Source: Thermoplasmata archaeon
GTDB taxonomy: Archaea > Thermoplasmatota > Thermoplasmata > Thermoplasmatales > Thermoplasmataceae
Assembly (NCBI GenBank): GCA_021792045.1
Contig: JAJYVJ010000005.1
Coordinates: forward strand, 1-33,233
Length of the DNA stretch: 33,233 nt
Direction: 5' to 3'
The notes under the pieces are model-generated. The model did not search any database. It worked only from the letters and a program-made list of their open reading frames with translations, and was not told the DNA's origin. A program made the translations under genes and the position numbers. The first letter of the stretch is position 1; each line of letters starts with the position of its first letter. Below, in pieces: positions 19,101 through 25,082 of the stretch.

Positions 19101-19477
19101 TCATTGATCCAACGTACATTACAAACAGATCGTGGATTCCATCATTGGAGATCAACAATATAACTTCAAATTCCACGACAGTTGGTTACGATTCCAGTAC
19201 TGTTCTTAATATTATGTTGACTCCAAATAATACTGCTGCCGTCTATAATTTTAATTTCAATATTGAAATTTACAACAAAACTGTGGGATACCAGAATCAG
19301 ACCTTGAGCGTAGTACATCTCAGTTCAATCCAGGTAGGTTCGCATGTTACCGGAAATAAGATAATATCTAATTATACCGCAGATCCTTACGAGTCGCTTT
19401 ACATCGGATTAATTGTGATAGCCGTTGCGGTTGTTGGGGGGCTCCTTGTTACGATAATGAGAGGTAGGAAGAGATGA
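13136..19477 (+). CDS. aglB: AglB oligosaccharyltransferase with giant modular ectodomain
   Basis: Membrane enzyme that moves a lipid-linked glycan to Asn in N-x-S/T sequons on the outer face; 2113 residues. Residues 1-512 carry about a dozen membrane segments with Asp62 (SDPYYN), Asp176 (LSDARMH) and the TIXE motif TIAE at 377-380. WWDYG is at 587-591 in the soluble catalytic part, which seems to end near 915. The rest is extra. A CarboxypepD_reg-like module starts at 922, then a tandem series with a P-x-G-x-Y-type strand about every 80 residues up to 1804. Two CARDB/NEW3-like modules follow (about 1852-1948 and 1950-2080), then an anchor helix (about 2089-2107) and an RGRKR end. About 65 sequons can be counted by eye, mostly in this region. 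The catalytic assignment is firm; the role of the ectodomain is unknown. Confidence 0.95.
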   Translation: MYAYSDNERTENLSIWVQNHIEYIVVGILMVFYLFISNYFAWGPTFVTGGGIAVFPTSGGSDPYYNWMNIVYFITYHHWIVFDPRMNYPVGTINPRNPFFHMLVIVIAETFGPIFHVGVETVAFYAFEELDAIFGAIMIIPVYLIGKEIFGRRGGLIGAFLFAIMSVNLSAGVLSDARMHTPELLFALFVIYFYIKAMKATKPTYLVDKLSNVRSLGPNLVSFYKNNRVAVVYVMLAGASLGGLMLSWQGYAYIEAIILIYVAVQILANLIIKKPSGYLTFYTIIFIAIGFAMGAYYYQILGEGPQWYNTELILGIIIIGFAILMNLISRRPWILIIPLLVLAAVLAIIGIAHFYPSLLVKVLGGYGYFIKSRVYTTIAEASGVTISSLGSYISGYGGAEFILGLSGLGYVIYKFLKTRSELMLFFAIFSIVSIFMSFESFKFNIDVAPVYAILSAGLLVYFIGIVKLQDLKKRRVSSEMSPAKSIKGNIKGLQVAFVVIVVIALVVPSGLSTVSSGIPTNNAGHVNSELASALPSFFGLNASTIAFAGASGLSIVNKTDPQVQSFLWLAGQDKNVPFDKRPAYLSWWDYGFQEMYQGRHPTVADDFQQGYEVAGQVLLAQNQSQILSLYIARVIQGNYVNNSNDFSSNVKNTLIQYLGNAEYKNVFGASQNPGSYTSIVLSDPSLYGDFIPQITSANVYFAYLNGQLSSKYSLQTLTDLYQQLISETGYNIEYNQITVGSSGLFPISASDPGIFYAPAYLTDYQSYDYEGEIVPYPFYNIIASTSNGTYPLNETPKDATITGTNISYTQNFYNSSIYRFTIGYPPSAVGLTSGIPGVSTGNSSYPVMPAWNMSNFEIVYSSSYYNPYKDYQNHLSAGKYIPLDQAYKLYKENNGTVVLFPPAVDLVSVNNEWNPIVSYYPGAIVQGKVISGDGKPAPGVYVTLFDQYGIPHEVVKTNASGEYRLAAVPGNDTLLFSTGNYNTLELSGSSTIASYSLNVSNSQAERTDVSVNVTTGLPGYYIVKNLTLPEDSVRGNVGIAYSSSNSSSSAIPVNSGTLILKNSTYNNSFNVTISNGYFEKLNVPPETYNVSLVSAGYHYHNIGNISVVANSTTTKNITVNLDLISAKISIGSIGISGIPLKITTANGLIIKQVTSNSNGIASAWVTPGNYSVSAGNLSITSMVRHVSFLKWGENDTSAYSLSPAVNVVISPGISGNINLELLKNGKMDANITAERSSNGSFVANVPIGVYTIYATNSNYSYLRTVDIKTNSSFNLAGKWQKSSFVNLSSHSPGVSTAYVGDYEIMNSSALISYSFTSSVPLTVQIPIGMYSFSVLASTANGTMYGNVVNSVGPFAKISILAVKSNYVNVTATNLMSSSNYTATPSGLVVLYSPSGFPVSFGNLSSGVFSLLYPGISISGMYIRYISSSFHSQEINVESRLVSFRANPITMPGSLHFIDAKVTPNGARVTLYNSGANFSATIQNNNITFNLVSYGIPVGVYYVTVNGTKSGFLVDNSVIGINTGETSLFDRVLSNFGSVKANGSVTTNIYYTNGTEVISPQHLNFGQYYVYAYSSTAGVNISLVNVNGFLSFSPKYMPYAQLNLSNTLGNGQGTYLLVGNGFSITLSSGSTPVPLGYYSVIYHGTLANFTGSYSLTGSIQVSVTKNTFLFVPVSAKPLFTTVNGVLSFNGIVSSSSTVVFYSPDYTVTATTNIAGQYSVSLPTLNYTVYVQDSSLGAAFLQKLTVSPFANNLNYNISMQPAYRVKVYVALGTSTINNNVTLSTNLGDNYTFNSSVVSLLLPYGTYSFTTTFSSSMVAANDSYISVSYSASSTTLINSPSSVFLNMQIIPKTSFKFTPEQHKPNITPKVPFSYKFAIQNTGNVPEFIKLTSGATTWSAAFNTSVMNLQPGQSANVTGNFTDIGNVAYGNNSIPISVAYPNATKSYTLPVFVNKSLSYSVHKSAESMVGGKLDLPVVLNNTGNAEITLNFKIIDPTYITNRSWIPSLEINNITSNSTTVGYDSSTVLNIMLTPNNTAAVYNFNFNIEIYNKTVGYQNQTLSVVHLSSIQVGSHVTGNKIISNYTADPYESLYIGLIVIAVAVVGGLLVTIMRGRKR

Positions 19478-20253
19478 AGAAAGTTATACTGGCGCTCTTT
19501 GTTGTAATGATATTTTTGGGTTCATCTGTTCTGATGGTTTCCAACGCGTCCGGTTATACTCCGCCACTCTCTTCTACTCTTACGCTTCCATCATATATTG
19601 GGGAGGGGCAGAACTTTACGCTTTATGTAAACGATACATCTGGATTCTCTAACTATTCAGTAACTGTTTACATTTCCGGCCAGAATATGACCGGAGCCAG
19701 CCCGTCATTTTCCTATCACGACACTTCAAAATCCCCAAATTTCAGCATTAAGATTACAGCTCCACTTTATGCTCAGACTTTGCATGTGCAGGTGTTCTCT
19801 ACAGGAACATACAATGGGAATACGGTTAGTTCCCCAAAGTATAACACGAGCATTAGGATCATAGCGCCGATTACATTTGTTGTGGCTGTAAGTAACCCTG
19901 GAACCGGTTATGTAAAGAATCTAACAATAGATTTCTACATGGACGGAACTCTAGTGCATTCGGAGGTTCTTTCATCAATAGCTCCTGGGAGTTCAGTCAA
20001 CGTAACATATAATTATACAAATCCTGCAATTTCAACCGGGGTCCACACATTGGGTGTGTCTACTTCAAATCCGTTGATTGACATTAATGGAAAGACAGGA
20101 CTTGTCACGATAAAGTTCTATTACGGGTCTCCACCGAATTATACCTGGATATATTACGTGGCAGCTGTAGTTGCTGTTTTCATGGCCCTTCTCGCTTACT
20201 CCTCAGGCAGAAGAAATAAACCAAAGGTCTCAAAACCCAAATGGAAAACCTAA
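19474..20253 (+). CDS. Secreted, membrane-anchored CARDB-like protein coupled to AglB
   Basis: A 259-residue exported protein. The signal peptide is at 1-26 (MKK followed by a hydrophobic core). The extracellular part is at about 27-222 and one C-terminal membrane helix at 224-243, followed by a basic tail (GRRNKPKVSK). Residues 131-197 look like a CARDB/Ig-like beta-sandwich (VVAVSNPGTGYVKN, then IAPGSSVNVTYNY), similar in style to the last modules of AglB. It has eleven N-x-S/T sequons. The ATG overlaps the aglB stop (ATGA), so the two are almost certainly translated together. It may be an accessory subunit of the transferase, or a heavily glycosylated surface protein. No family with a known role was recognised. 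Confidence 0.88.
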   Translation: MKKVILALFVVMIFLGSSVLMVSNASGYTPPLSSTLTLPSYIGEGQNFTLYVNDTSGFSNYSVTVYISGQNMTGASPSFSYHDTSKSPNFSIKITAPLYAQTLHVQVFSTGTYNGNTVSSPKYNTSIRIIAPITFVVAVSNPGTGYVKNLTIDFYMDGTLVHSEVLSSIAPGSSVNVTYNYTNPAISTGVHTLGVSTSNPLIDINGKTGLVTIKFYYGSPPNYTWIYYVAAVVAVFMALLAYSSGRRNKPKVSKPKWKT

Positions 20254-20551
20254 CCTTTTTTTATGCAGCGTTATAAAGTCTCTGTGATAAAGTATTGATA
20301 GGTATCCCAACGAACCATGTATTATTGGAGACATTTGATTTTTGTTTTCCTAAATTATGATACGATCTACGCATCGGAGGAAAGCGATCTGGTTTGAAGA
20401 TACAGTGTAATATTTTATTGTCCAGGCAGATCGGAATTTCGCGGTAGATCAATATGCTATGAAGTCGAGAAATCATTATGGAATTAATTATCCGTTTTTG
20501 TAGGTAATGTTCCATCATAAATTCAGAACGAAAACGTGTTCAGTTGCAGAA

Positions 20552-21214
20552 TCAATTTTGAGACGCCATTATGGCTCTTCTTAAAGTAACGAATTCCCGG
20601 TCATAAGCATCTTTTCTGTGTATCCCGCTTTGAATTTCTGGAGAAACTCTATAGATTTCTTCGACACCTGCAATTCGTGCGGCAGATAACGCATTATCGT
20701 GCAACTTATGAGGGAAACTGGTGTACTTTTCGTCCACTACTTTAACCTGTATTTTATTTTCAGAGAGCAATCGCTTTATGTAGTCTCTGTTCGGGATATC
20801 CCCGTTCCCTATCTTGACTTCTGAATATTCATAATTGTAATCGTGGATAATTCCTATAATATCCTTCAGCAGTTTTTCCGGGCTTGAACATTCATGAGCT
20901 TCTGTTAGGATTCCGTCGGCAAGTACAGCTATCCCAGGATGTGGTCCCGGATCAATTCCTATGAATAATTCATGAAAAGAGTTCTTCAGGAAGAGAGCCG
21001 GCAAAGCTCTTCTAAGTCCTTCTTTCGGCGTATCAGCTTTAAACAGGATTTCAGAACATTCCTGATCCTTAGATGAACTTAGGACTGCCTTCACATCTGG
21101 AGGGACGTTTTGCAGATCTATAAGACTTACAAAAGGGAGATTCCATCTTCTCAGTAGCTGGATTGTATCGTGATAAAATTTGAAATCATGGGTAAAAACC
21201 CCAACCCTAGGCAT
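20552..21214 (-). CDS. RNase H-fold (RuvC/YqgF-like) protein, archaeal
   Basis: A 220-residue soluble protein. The second half looks like an RNase H-fold nuclease of the RuvC/YqgF type. GIDPGPHPGIAV at 86-97 gives the first-strand Asp88, KIGNG is at 134-138, VDEKYTS at 160-166 resembles the VDER-x-T-S motif of YqgF, and HDNALSAARIA at 172-182 gives the final acidic/His helix. The first 80 residues form a separate alpha/beta part (VGVFTHDFKFYH onward) that I do not recognise. Nuclease or Holliday-junction activity is an inference from the fold. It stands alone between two long gaps. ATG at 21214 is the natural start. Confidence 0.78.
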   Translation of the reverse strand: MPRVGVFTHDFKFYHDTIQLLRRWNLPFVSLIDLQNVPPDVKAVLSSSKDQECSEILFKADTPKEGLRRALPALFLKNSFHELFIGIDPGPHPGIAVLADGILTEAHECSSPEKLLKDIIGIIHDYNYEYSEVKIGNGDIPNRDYIKRLLSENKIQVKVVDEKYTSFPHKLHDNALSAARIAGVEEIYRVSPEIQSGIHRKDAYDREFVTLRRAIMASQN

Positions 21215-21842
21215 TCACCATATAATTCTTCATTGGATTAAAGGTTTTGTGGAAGTTTCAGTGACCTCTGCTCTCAGCCTTCGCGGTTAACATCTCACTT
21301 TAAAAGGCGCTGGCATAACTTAGAGCTTGAATTCTTCTATGTTAGAAGGTACTCTATGCCTCATGCTAAGGCATCTGACTTTACGCATGCATGTATGCAT
21401 TAAGCAATTTGCGATCCAATATCTTTCACTTCTGTCTACTGGTAGAGAATGGGATACGTTTATGGAAATAATGTCTTTTTTTTCGTTTTTTCCTTCTCAT
21501 GCTGAAAGATGGCTTCTCGATCGCAGATGTTAAAGCCACGACGCTAGACTAACGCACATTTAGCTTATTTCGGTTTGCATTAGGGGAATACGTAATGTAA
21601 ACAAGTCAATCAAACTATAAAAATGAAATCCCCCGACTATTACACAAACGACCTTATATGATAAAAGTAAAGGACAAGGCAGAAACGTGGGTAGGTCGAA
21701 AAAGGGCCGGACATGTTTTAACATCTATATTCCAATCTTCTGAAGAGTGGCGTTTACTCTTAATCCTTGATTTTTAATCAGTGTAATTCAACTTGCTGTT
21801 TCATCCTATCAACCAATATTTAGAAATTTAAGCCGAGAACAT
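21215..21842. other. 628-base gap with several short perfect hairpins
   Basis: No convincing gene; a 68-codon frame at 21327-21533 has no family features. Perfect small hairpins are present: 21334-21348 (5-bp stem, 5-base loop), 21356-21374 (6/7), 21387-21400 (ATGCAT twice, 2 bases apart) and 21743-21761 (6/7). The last may lie in the 3' region of the rps15-recJ transcript. A G-rich patch at about 21680-21715 is unexplained. Confidence 0.55.
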
Positions 21843-23174
21843 CTACCTTAACTGGCCGCCTATGATGTTGTTAACTATCTCTATAAATTGTTTTTCCTTT
21901 CCTCTGGGTATGATCGCACCAGCAGCGATGTCATGACCACCGCCGCTCCCTCCAACCTGTGACGCAGCTTCCTTCATCACAGTAGAAAGATTTAACCCGC
22001 GGTTCAAAAGCGGTCTGGCAGCCCTAGAGCTTATTTTTGTGTCATTGTCGCCAACATTGATGCCAACAAGCGGCTTGTCCTGCTTCAGGACATAAAGAGT
22101 TAATATTCCACTAATTGCACCTGTCATCTCCTGCTCAGGAGCATAAAAGTATCTTACATTCCCTTCCTCAAAAATTTCCTTGAAGACGCGATATGTGTAT
22201 TCAATGAGTTTTGACTTGTATATTTTCCAATTATCAATCATAGCCTCCTGTAAGCCTTTTTCCCCTAGGAAATAACCAGCAGGTATTCCATTTTCTCCAA
22301 TTTTTGAGTTTCCGTCTATGATTGTAGAGAGTTCCTTCGACGAGAAACCCAGTTCCTGAAAGTAGATTATGTCTGCTTCCAGATACTTTATGCTCTCAGA
22401 TGAAACCCCCTGCTGGAGCAGTCTAAGAGCAAGGAATTCAAATAACTTCTTTGAGTCCGAATCTGTTATTGAATTCAAAGCGGTGCCTGGATCTAGGCCT
22501 ATGTTGTCTAATGCAGCTTTCACATTCTCTGGTTTTCCAGAGAGGTTGTAAATGAAAGGGTCAATAGAGAAGGTAAGTGCATCTCCTATATTTTCACCTT
22601 CAAGGTTAAGCGAATGTTTTTCCACCAGGGATTTCCCATAGTGTTCAACAATTGTAGCGTTCAGTCCTTTAAAGCCACCTATATCTTGTTTATCGGCTAT
22701 TAGCCCAGCTATCATAAATGGTAATAGATCGGAATTTTTTTCATCAATGGCGAGAGCCATGAGAAAAGACATAGTTGCGCCACATGCCTCTCTAGTCCCA
22801 TCTACGCCGTAGTCACGTGCGTTGATATTCAAACCCTTAAATTCGCCTTTCTTGTAGAAATGATGATCTAGAATGACGATGTTATCAAACTCAGGAATAA
22901 ACTGTGCCTGGTCAGATCCGGCATCTGCTATTACTGTAAAAATGTCAGGGGATTCCTGAACTCTTCTCCGGAATCCATCAGGATCAAGAGACTTTATGAA
23001 GCTGAGATCAAATTCTATCCCACTTCTCTTCAGAGCATTGCACAAAATTATGCCAGATGATGCCCCGTCACCATCATTATGAACAAGAAGCCTTACACTC
23101 TCGTTCTCTAATATTTTTTTTGAGCCTTCCTTTAAAACGTTATAGAATTCAGGGCTAATGATGTCTTTCAGCAT
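21843..23174 (-). CDS. Archaeal RecJ-like DHH-family nuclease
   Basis: Single-strand exonuclease/phosphoesterase of the DHH-DHHA1 family, the archaeal RecJ/GAN (GINS-associated nuclease) type. The protein is 443 residues. The metal motifs are HNDGDG at 32-37, DAG at 84-86, LDHH at 102-105 and ADKQD at 160-164. The C-terminal DHHA1 signature GGSGGGHDIAAGA is intact. It starts 10 bp after rps15 on the same strand, a pairing common in archaeal genomes that suggests co-transcription of translation and replication genes. ATG at 23174 fits. Whether it is the replisome-bound GAN or a repair/RNA-acting paralogue cannot be settled here. Confidence 0.92.
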   Translation of the reverse strand: MLKDIISPEFYNVLKEGSKKILENESVRLLVHNDGDGASSGIILCNALKRSGIEFDLSFIKSLDPDGFRRRVQESPDIFTVIADAGSDQAQFIPEFDNIVILDHHFYKKGEFKGLNINARDYGVDGTREACGATMSFLMALAIDEKNSDLLPFMIAGLIADKQDIGGFKGLNATIVEHYGKSLVEKHSLNLEGENIGDALTFSIDPFIYNLSGKPENVKAALDNIGLDPGTALNSITDSDSKKLFEFLALRLLQQGVSSESIKYLEADIIYFQELGFSSKELSTIIDGNSKIGENGIPAGYFLGEKGLQEAMIDNWKIYKSKLIEYTYRVFKEIFEEGNVRYFYAPEQEMTGAISGILTLYVLKQDKPLVGINVGDNDTKISSRAARPLLNRGLNLSTVMKEAASQVGGSGGGHDIAAGAIIPRGKEKQFIEIVNNIIGGQLR

Positions 23175-23184
23175 TAAAGATACT

Positions 23185-23622
23185 TCAGAGCACTCTGTTT
23201 AGATTCCACTCTTCAGGAAGATAGCCTTCCCTCTTGTAATATTTAACAAGTCTGAGAATTTTGGCCATTATAAGGCCTTGGCCACGTATATTGCTTTGAT
23301 CTTTCCTGTTCACTTCAGTATGTGCCTTGACGTTCTTGTACCTCTTGATTAGGTTCATAAGGTCCTCAGGAACCGTATCCGAAAGATTATTCTCCTTCAG
23401 TATCGTGTTCAACTTAGCTCCCAGTTCCGTCCTAGTTCCGGGGACCCCATACTGATCACGCAATCTTACGCCAATAACAGAATTCGTAAGTCCACTTTTC
23501 TTTAAATCAACTATTGTTTTGATTACCTCGTCATTTGTAAGCTGGCTGACCTTGCCCTCTTCAGATGTGTGTAGTCTTCTTGACTTCGATTTTCCCCTTT
23601 TTCGTGTGTGCATTCTCGACAT
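23185..23622 (-). CDS. rps15: 30S ribosomal protein S15
   Basis: Small-subunit protein that binds the central domain of 16S rRNA (archaeal/eukaryotic uS15). The protein is 145 residues, the archaeal length, longer than bacterial S15 because of the basic N-terminal extension (MSRMHTRKRGKSKSR). The usual segments are present: SVIGVRLRDQYGVPG in this protein's form, the TELGAKLNTILKE helix, and the C-terminal RLVKYYKREGYLPEEW. ATG at 23622 has GGGAG eight bases upstream and gives the normal N-terminus. First gene of the rps15-recJ pair. Confidence 0.96.
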   Translation of the reverse strand: MSRMHTRKRGKSKSRRLHTSEEGKVSQLTNDEVIKTIVDLKKSGLTNSVIGVRLRDQYGVPGTRTELGAKLNTILKENNLSDTVPEDLMNLIKRYKNVKAHTEVNRKDQSNIRGQGLIMAKILRLVKYYKREGYLPEEWNLNRVL

Positions 23623-23712
23623 TTATTATTCTCCCGATAATCCCTGATTCATAGTTATTAATTTAACTTTCGCGTATGACTCCATACCAATCATAAACCA
23701 CTATTTCATCCT

Positions 23713-23816
23713 TTGTTACAGGTCGGGGAACCTCTGAAATCAACGTGCTTCAACAAGGAAGGTCCGTCACGCTTGCATTCTCCCAGCCTTGAACCCGTAG
23801 TCCGGAGAATTTTTTT
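23713..23816 (+). ncRNA. Candidate small RNA or transposon-end fragment with terminator hairpin
   Basis: A stretch of about 100 bases, visibly G+C-richer than the A+T-rich gap around it. It ends in a 7-bp perfect hairpin (ATTCTCC at 23777-23783 with GGAGAAT at 23804-23810) followed at once by seven T. Its plus-strand frame is open and Pro/Ser/Glu-rich, in the style of the C-terminal tail of IS200/IS605 TnpB proteins, so it may be a decayed TnpB 3' end with its RNA. It is neither a tRNA nor an RNase P or SRP RNA that I can recognise. Low certainty. Confidence 0.3.
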
Positions 23817-23849
23817 AGATATAGGAGAAGAGTATCTCATTCATTCGAA

Positions 23850-24053
23850 TTATCTCAGCTTAAGAAATACCTTCTTCATCCTCAGGTCGTTCTCTATTAT
23901 GATCTTCGTTATGGGCAGTGGATCATATTCTATCCCGATCTTCTTCAGTATCTCATCGATCTCTTCCAGCTTTATGTCTTTCTTTAACAATTTCTGAACA
24001 TACTTAATGATCTTCAGATTCGTTCTCGTTCTTCGACTTCGGAGATTTCCCAA
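23850..24053 (-). CDS. Hypothetical 67-residue basic protein
   Basis: Small frame with coding-like character: rich in Lys, Ile and Glu, with two predicted helices around a short turn (LKIIKYVQKLLKK, then EEIDEILKKIGIEYDPL). The only start is TTG at 24053, because an in-frame TAG lies two codons upstream. An AGGTGAT Shine-Dalgarno sequence (24071-24077) is 17 nt away, too far to be ideal. No family recognised. A small nucleic acid-binding protein is possible, but it could be a chance ORF. Confidence 0.4.
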   Translation of the reverse strand: MGNLRSRRTRTNLKIIKYVQKLLKKDIKLEEIDEILKKIGIEYDPLPITKIIIENDLRMKKVFLKLR

Positions 24054-24141
24054 GAGAAGCTAAATACTTAATCACCTACTTATCATTAATTCAACTTTCG
24101 TCAGCAAGCTCGTAATATTCATGGTCGTTTCTTTTAACTTT

Positions 24142-24199
24142 GTGGGACACCAGTGTCATGCATGTGTATTATCACATGCTACGAGACTCTTTTTCCCAC
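24142..24199. repeat. Nested palindromic element
   Basis: The outer arms GTGGGA (24142-24147) and TCCCAC (24194-24199) enclose GACAC-CA-GTGTC (24146-24157) and a perfect 7-bp hairpin GCATGTG-TATTAT-CACATGC (24160-24179). This could be a structured RNA, a MITE-like remnant or a terminator region for the CDGSH gene, which is read towards it. Confidence 0.45.
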
Positions 24200-24297
24200 T
24201 CAGTAAAACGGAGGGATAATTGATAGTTAACTTGATGATTTTATGGCGGAAGATTTCAACATAATAGGGAAAATTATAAAAATATACATTGTCTAAA

Positions 24298-24334
24298 AAT
24301 TGGATAGAATTTAAATATACGTTTTAATCCAATT
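24298..24334 (-). terminator. Possible terminator hairpin after the CDGSH gene
   Basis: AATTGGAT (24298-24305) and ATCCAATT (24327-24334) pair perfectly over a 21-base spacer and overlap the CDGSH stop codon. The A/T-rich surroundings make this only suggestive. Confidence 0.3.
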
Positions 24335-24545
24335 ATTTTGGATTTTCATAAAAGTTCGTCATTTTAACTCTTTTTCCCTCACTGTCATAGAAAAATGTGC
24401 CATCTTTTTCATCCAGCGTTAACTTGTGATGCCCATCACAATAAGGCTTATTTTCAGAAAGTCCGCATCCACAAAGATGCAGTTCCTGTTCACCAACTTT
24501 AACAATGTACGGTCTATTTCTCTCATGTAATACAAGTCTAGACAT
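24333..24545 (-). CDS. CDGSH iron-sulfur (MitoNEET-like) protein
   Basis: A 70-residue single-domain 2Fe-2S protein of the CDGSH (mitoNEET-type) family, probably acting in redox or iron-sulfur handling. The cluster motif C-x-C-x2-S-x3-P-x-C-D-G-x-H is complete: Cys25, Cys27, Cys36 and His40. The position before the ligand His is His rather than the usual Ser/Ala/Thr, giving CDGHH. There is no membrane anchor, as usual for prokaryotic members. It stands alone on the minus strand; ATG at 24545 is the natural start. Confidence 0.93.
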   Translation of the reverse strand: MSRLVLHERNRPYIVKVGEQELHLCGCGLSENKPYCDGHHKLTLDEKDGTFFYDSEGKRVKMTNFYENPK

Positions 24546-25005
24546 TTTTGATCAAACAATGATGAAATGACACCTAATAAGATTTTCTAAGGAGTTTCTA
24601 ATCAACCAATGAAATGAATTTTAGTTGAAAAGATATCTTTTGACGGATCGCAGCCGTTATTCTCTGGATGTAAATTTAGTTTTTCTAATTGCCTCTTAAG
24701 TTGTGAAACAACCTTGTTCTGCAAATAAAGATTATTATCGAATAGAAAACACTTCAAAAGCTGTTTCTGAACATTCGATTCTTAATTATCTAAACATACT
24801 TCTCCAACTAAACCACAAAGCTGTTTGCAGTTCATAGTTGAAATACGCCTTTATTCACATTGAATTTCAACTCCCTGGTAAACCCCGTAAATATGCGTCT
24901 CGTCAAAATTGAAGCGGCGAAAAAAAATTCATTACTACTTTTTATCTTGCGATTAAGGGCAGTTTTACAAATAATACTTCTAATAAACCGATAAGTTGAA
25001 AAAAG

Positions 25006-25016
25006 TCTATATATAG
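25006..25016 (+). promoter_or_regulatory. TATA box of the EF-1A operon
   Basis: TCTATATATAG preceded by an A-rich BRE-like run (25000-25004). The expected start of transcription is near 25037-25040, giving a leader of about 45 nt. Confidence 0.7.
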
Positions 25017-25035
25017 CCCAAGCAATCTCGGTTAA

Positions 25036-25055
25036 AATTGGGAAAAATTCCAATT
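25036..25055 (+). promoter_or_regulatory. Hairpin at the 5' end of the EF-1A leader
   Basis: AATTGGGA-AAAA-TTCCAATT forms an 8-bp stem (one G-U pair) with a four-base loop at about the predicted transcription start. It might stabilise the transcript or act in regulation. Confidence 0.4.
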
Positions 25056-25068
25056 ACTCAAAAAATCT

Positions 25069-25074
25069 AGGTGA
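25069..25074 (+). promoter_or_regulatory. Shine-Dalgarno site of EF-1A
   Basis: AGGTGA, 8 nt before the ATG at 25083. It decides for that ATG and against the GTG at 25071, which lies inside the site itself. Confidence 0.75.
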
Positions 25075-25082
25075 AATGTAAA

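Larger units (their letters stand above)
24546..25082. other. Long leader/gap before EF-1A
   Basis: No convincing gene in 537 bases; a 73-codon minus-strand frame (24832-25053) lacks family features and covers the EF-1A promoter. It holds a perfect 9-bp inverted repeat (24836-24844 and 24864-24872, 19-base spacer), the EF-1A TATA box and a leader hairpin. Confidence 0.6.

Noticed and set aside
20261..20518. 85-codon minus-strand ORF after the AglB partner gene
   Set aside because: No family features, poor start context and unlike real proteins of the window in composition; kept as intergenic.
21327..21533. 68-codon plus-strand ORF in the 628-base gap
   Set aside because: Its codons run through several small hairpins and it shows no family signal; more likely chance.
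23740..23810. tRNA-like look of the G+C-rich stretch (TTCAAGG on the minus strand)
   Set aside because: No acceptor, D or T stems can be drawn on either strand; only a terminator-type hairpin holds up.
24832..25053. 73-codon minus-strand ORF in front of EF-1A
   Set aside because: It covers the EF-1A promoter and leader, and the sequence has no recognisable domain.
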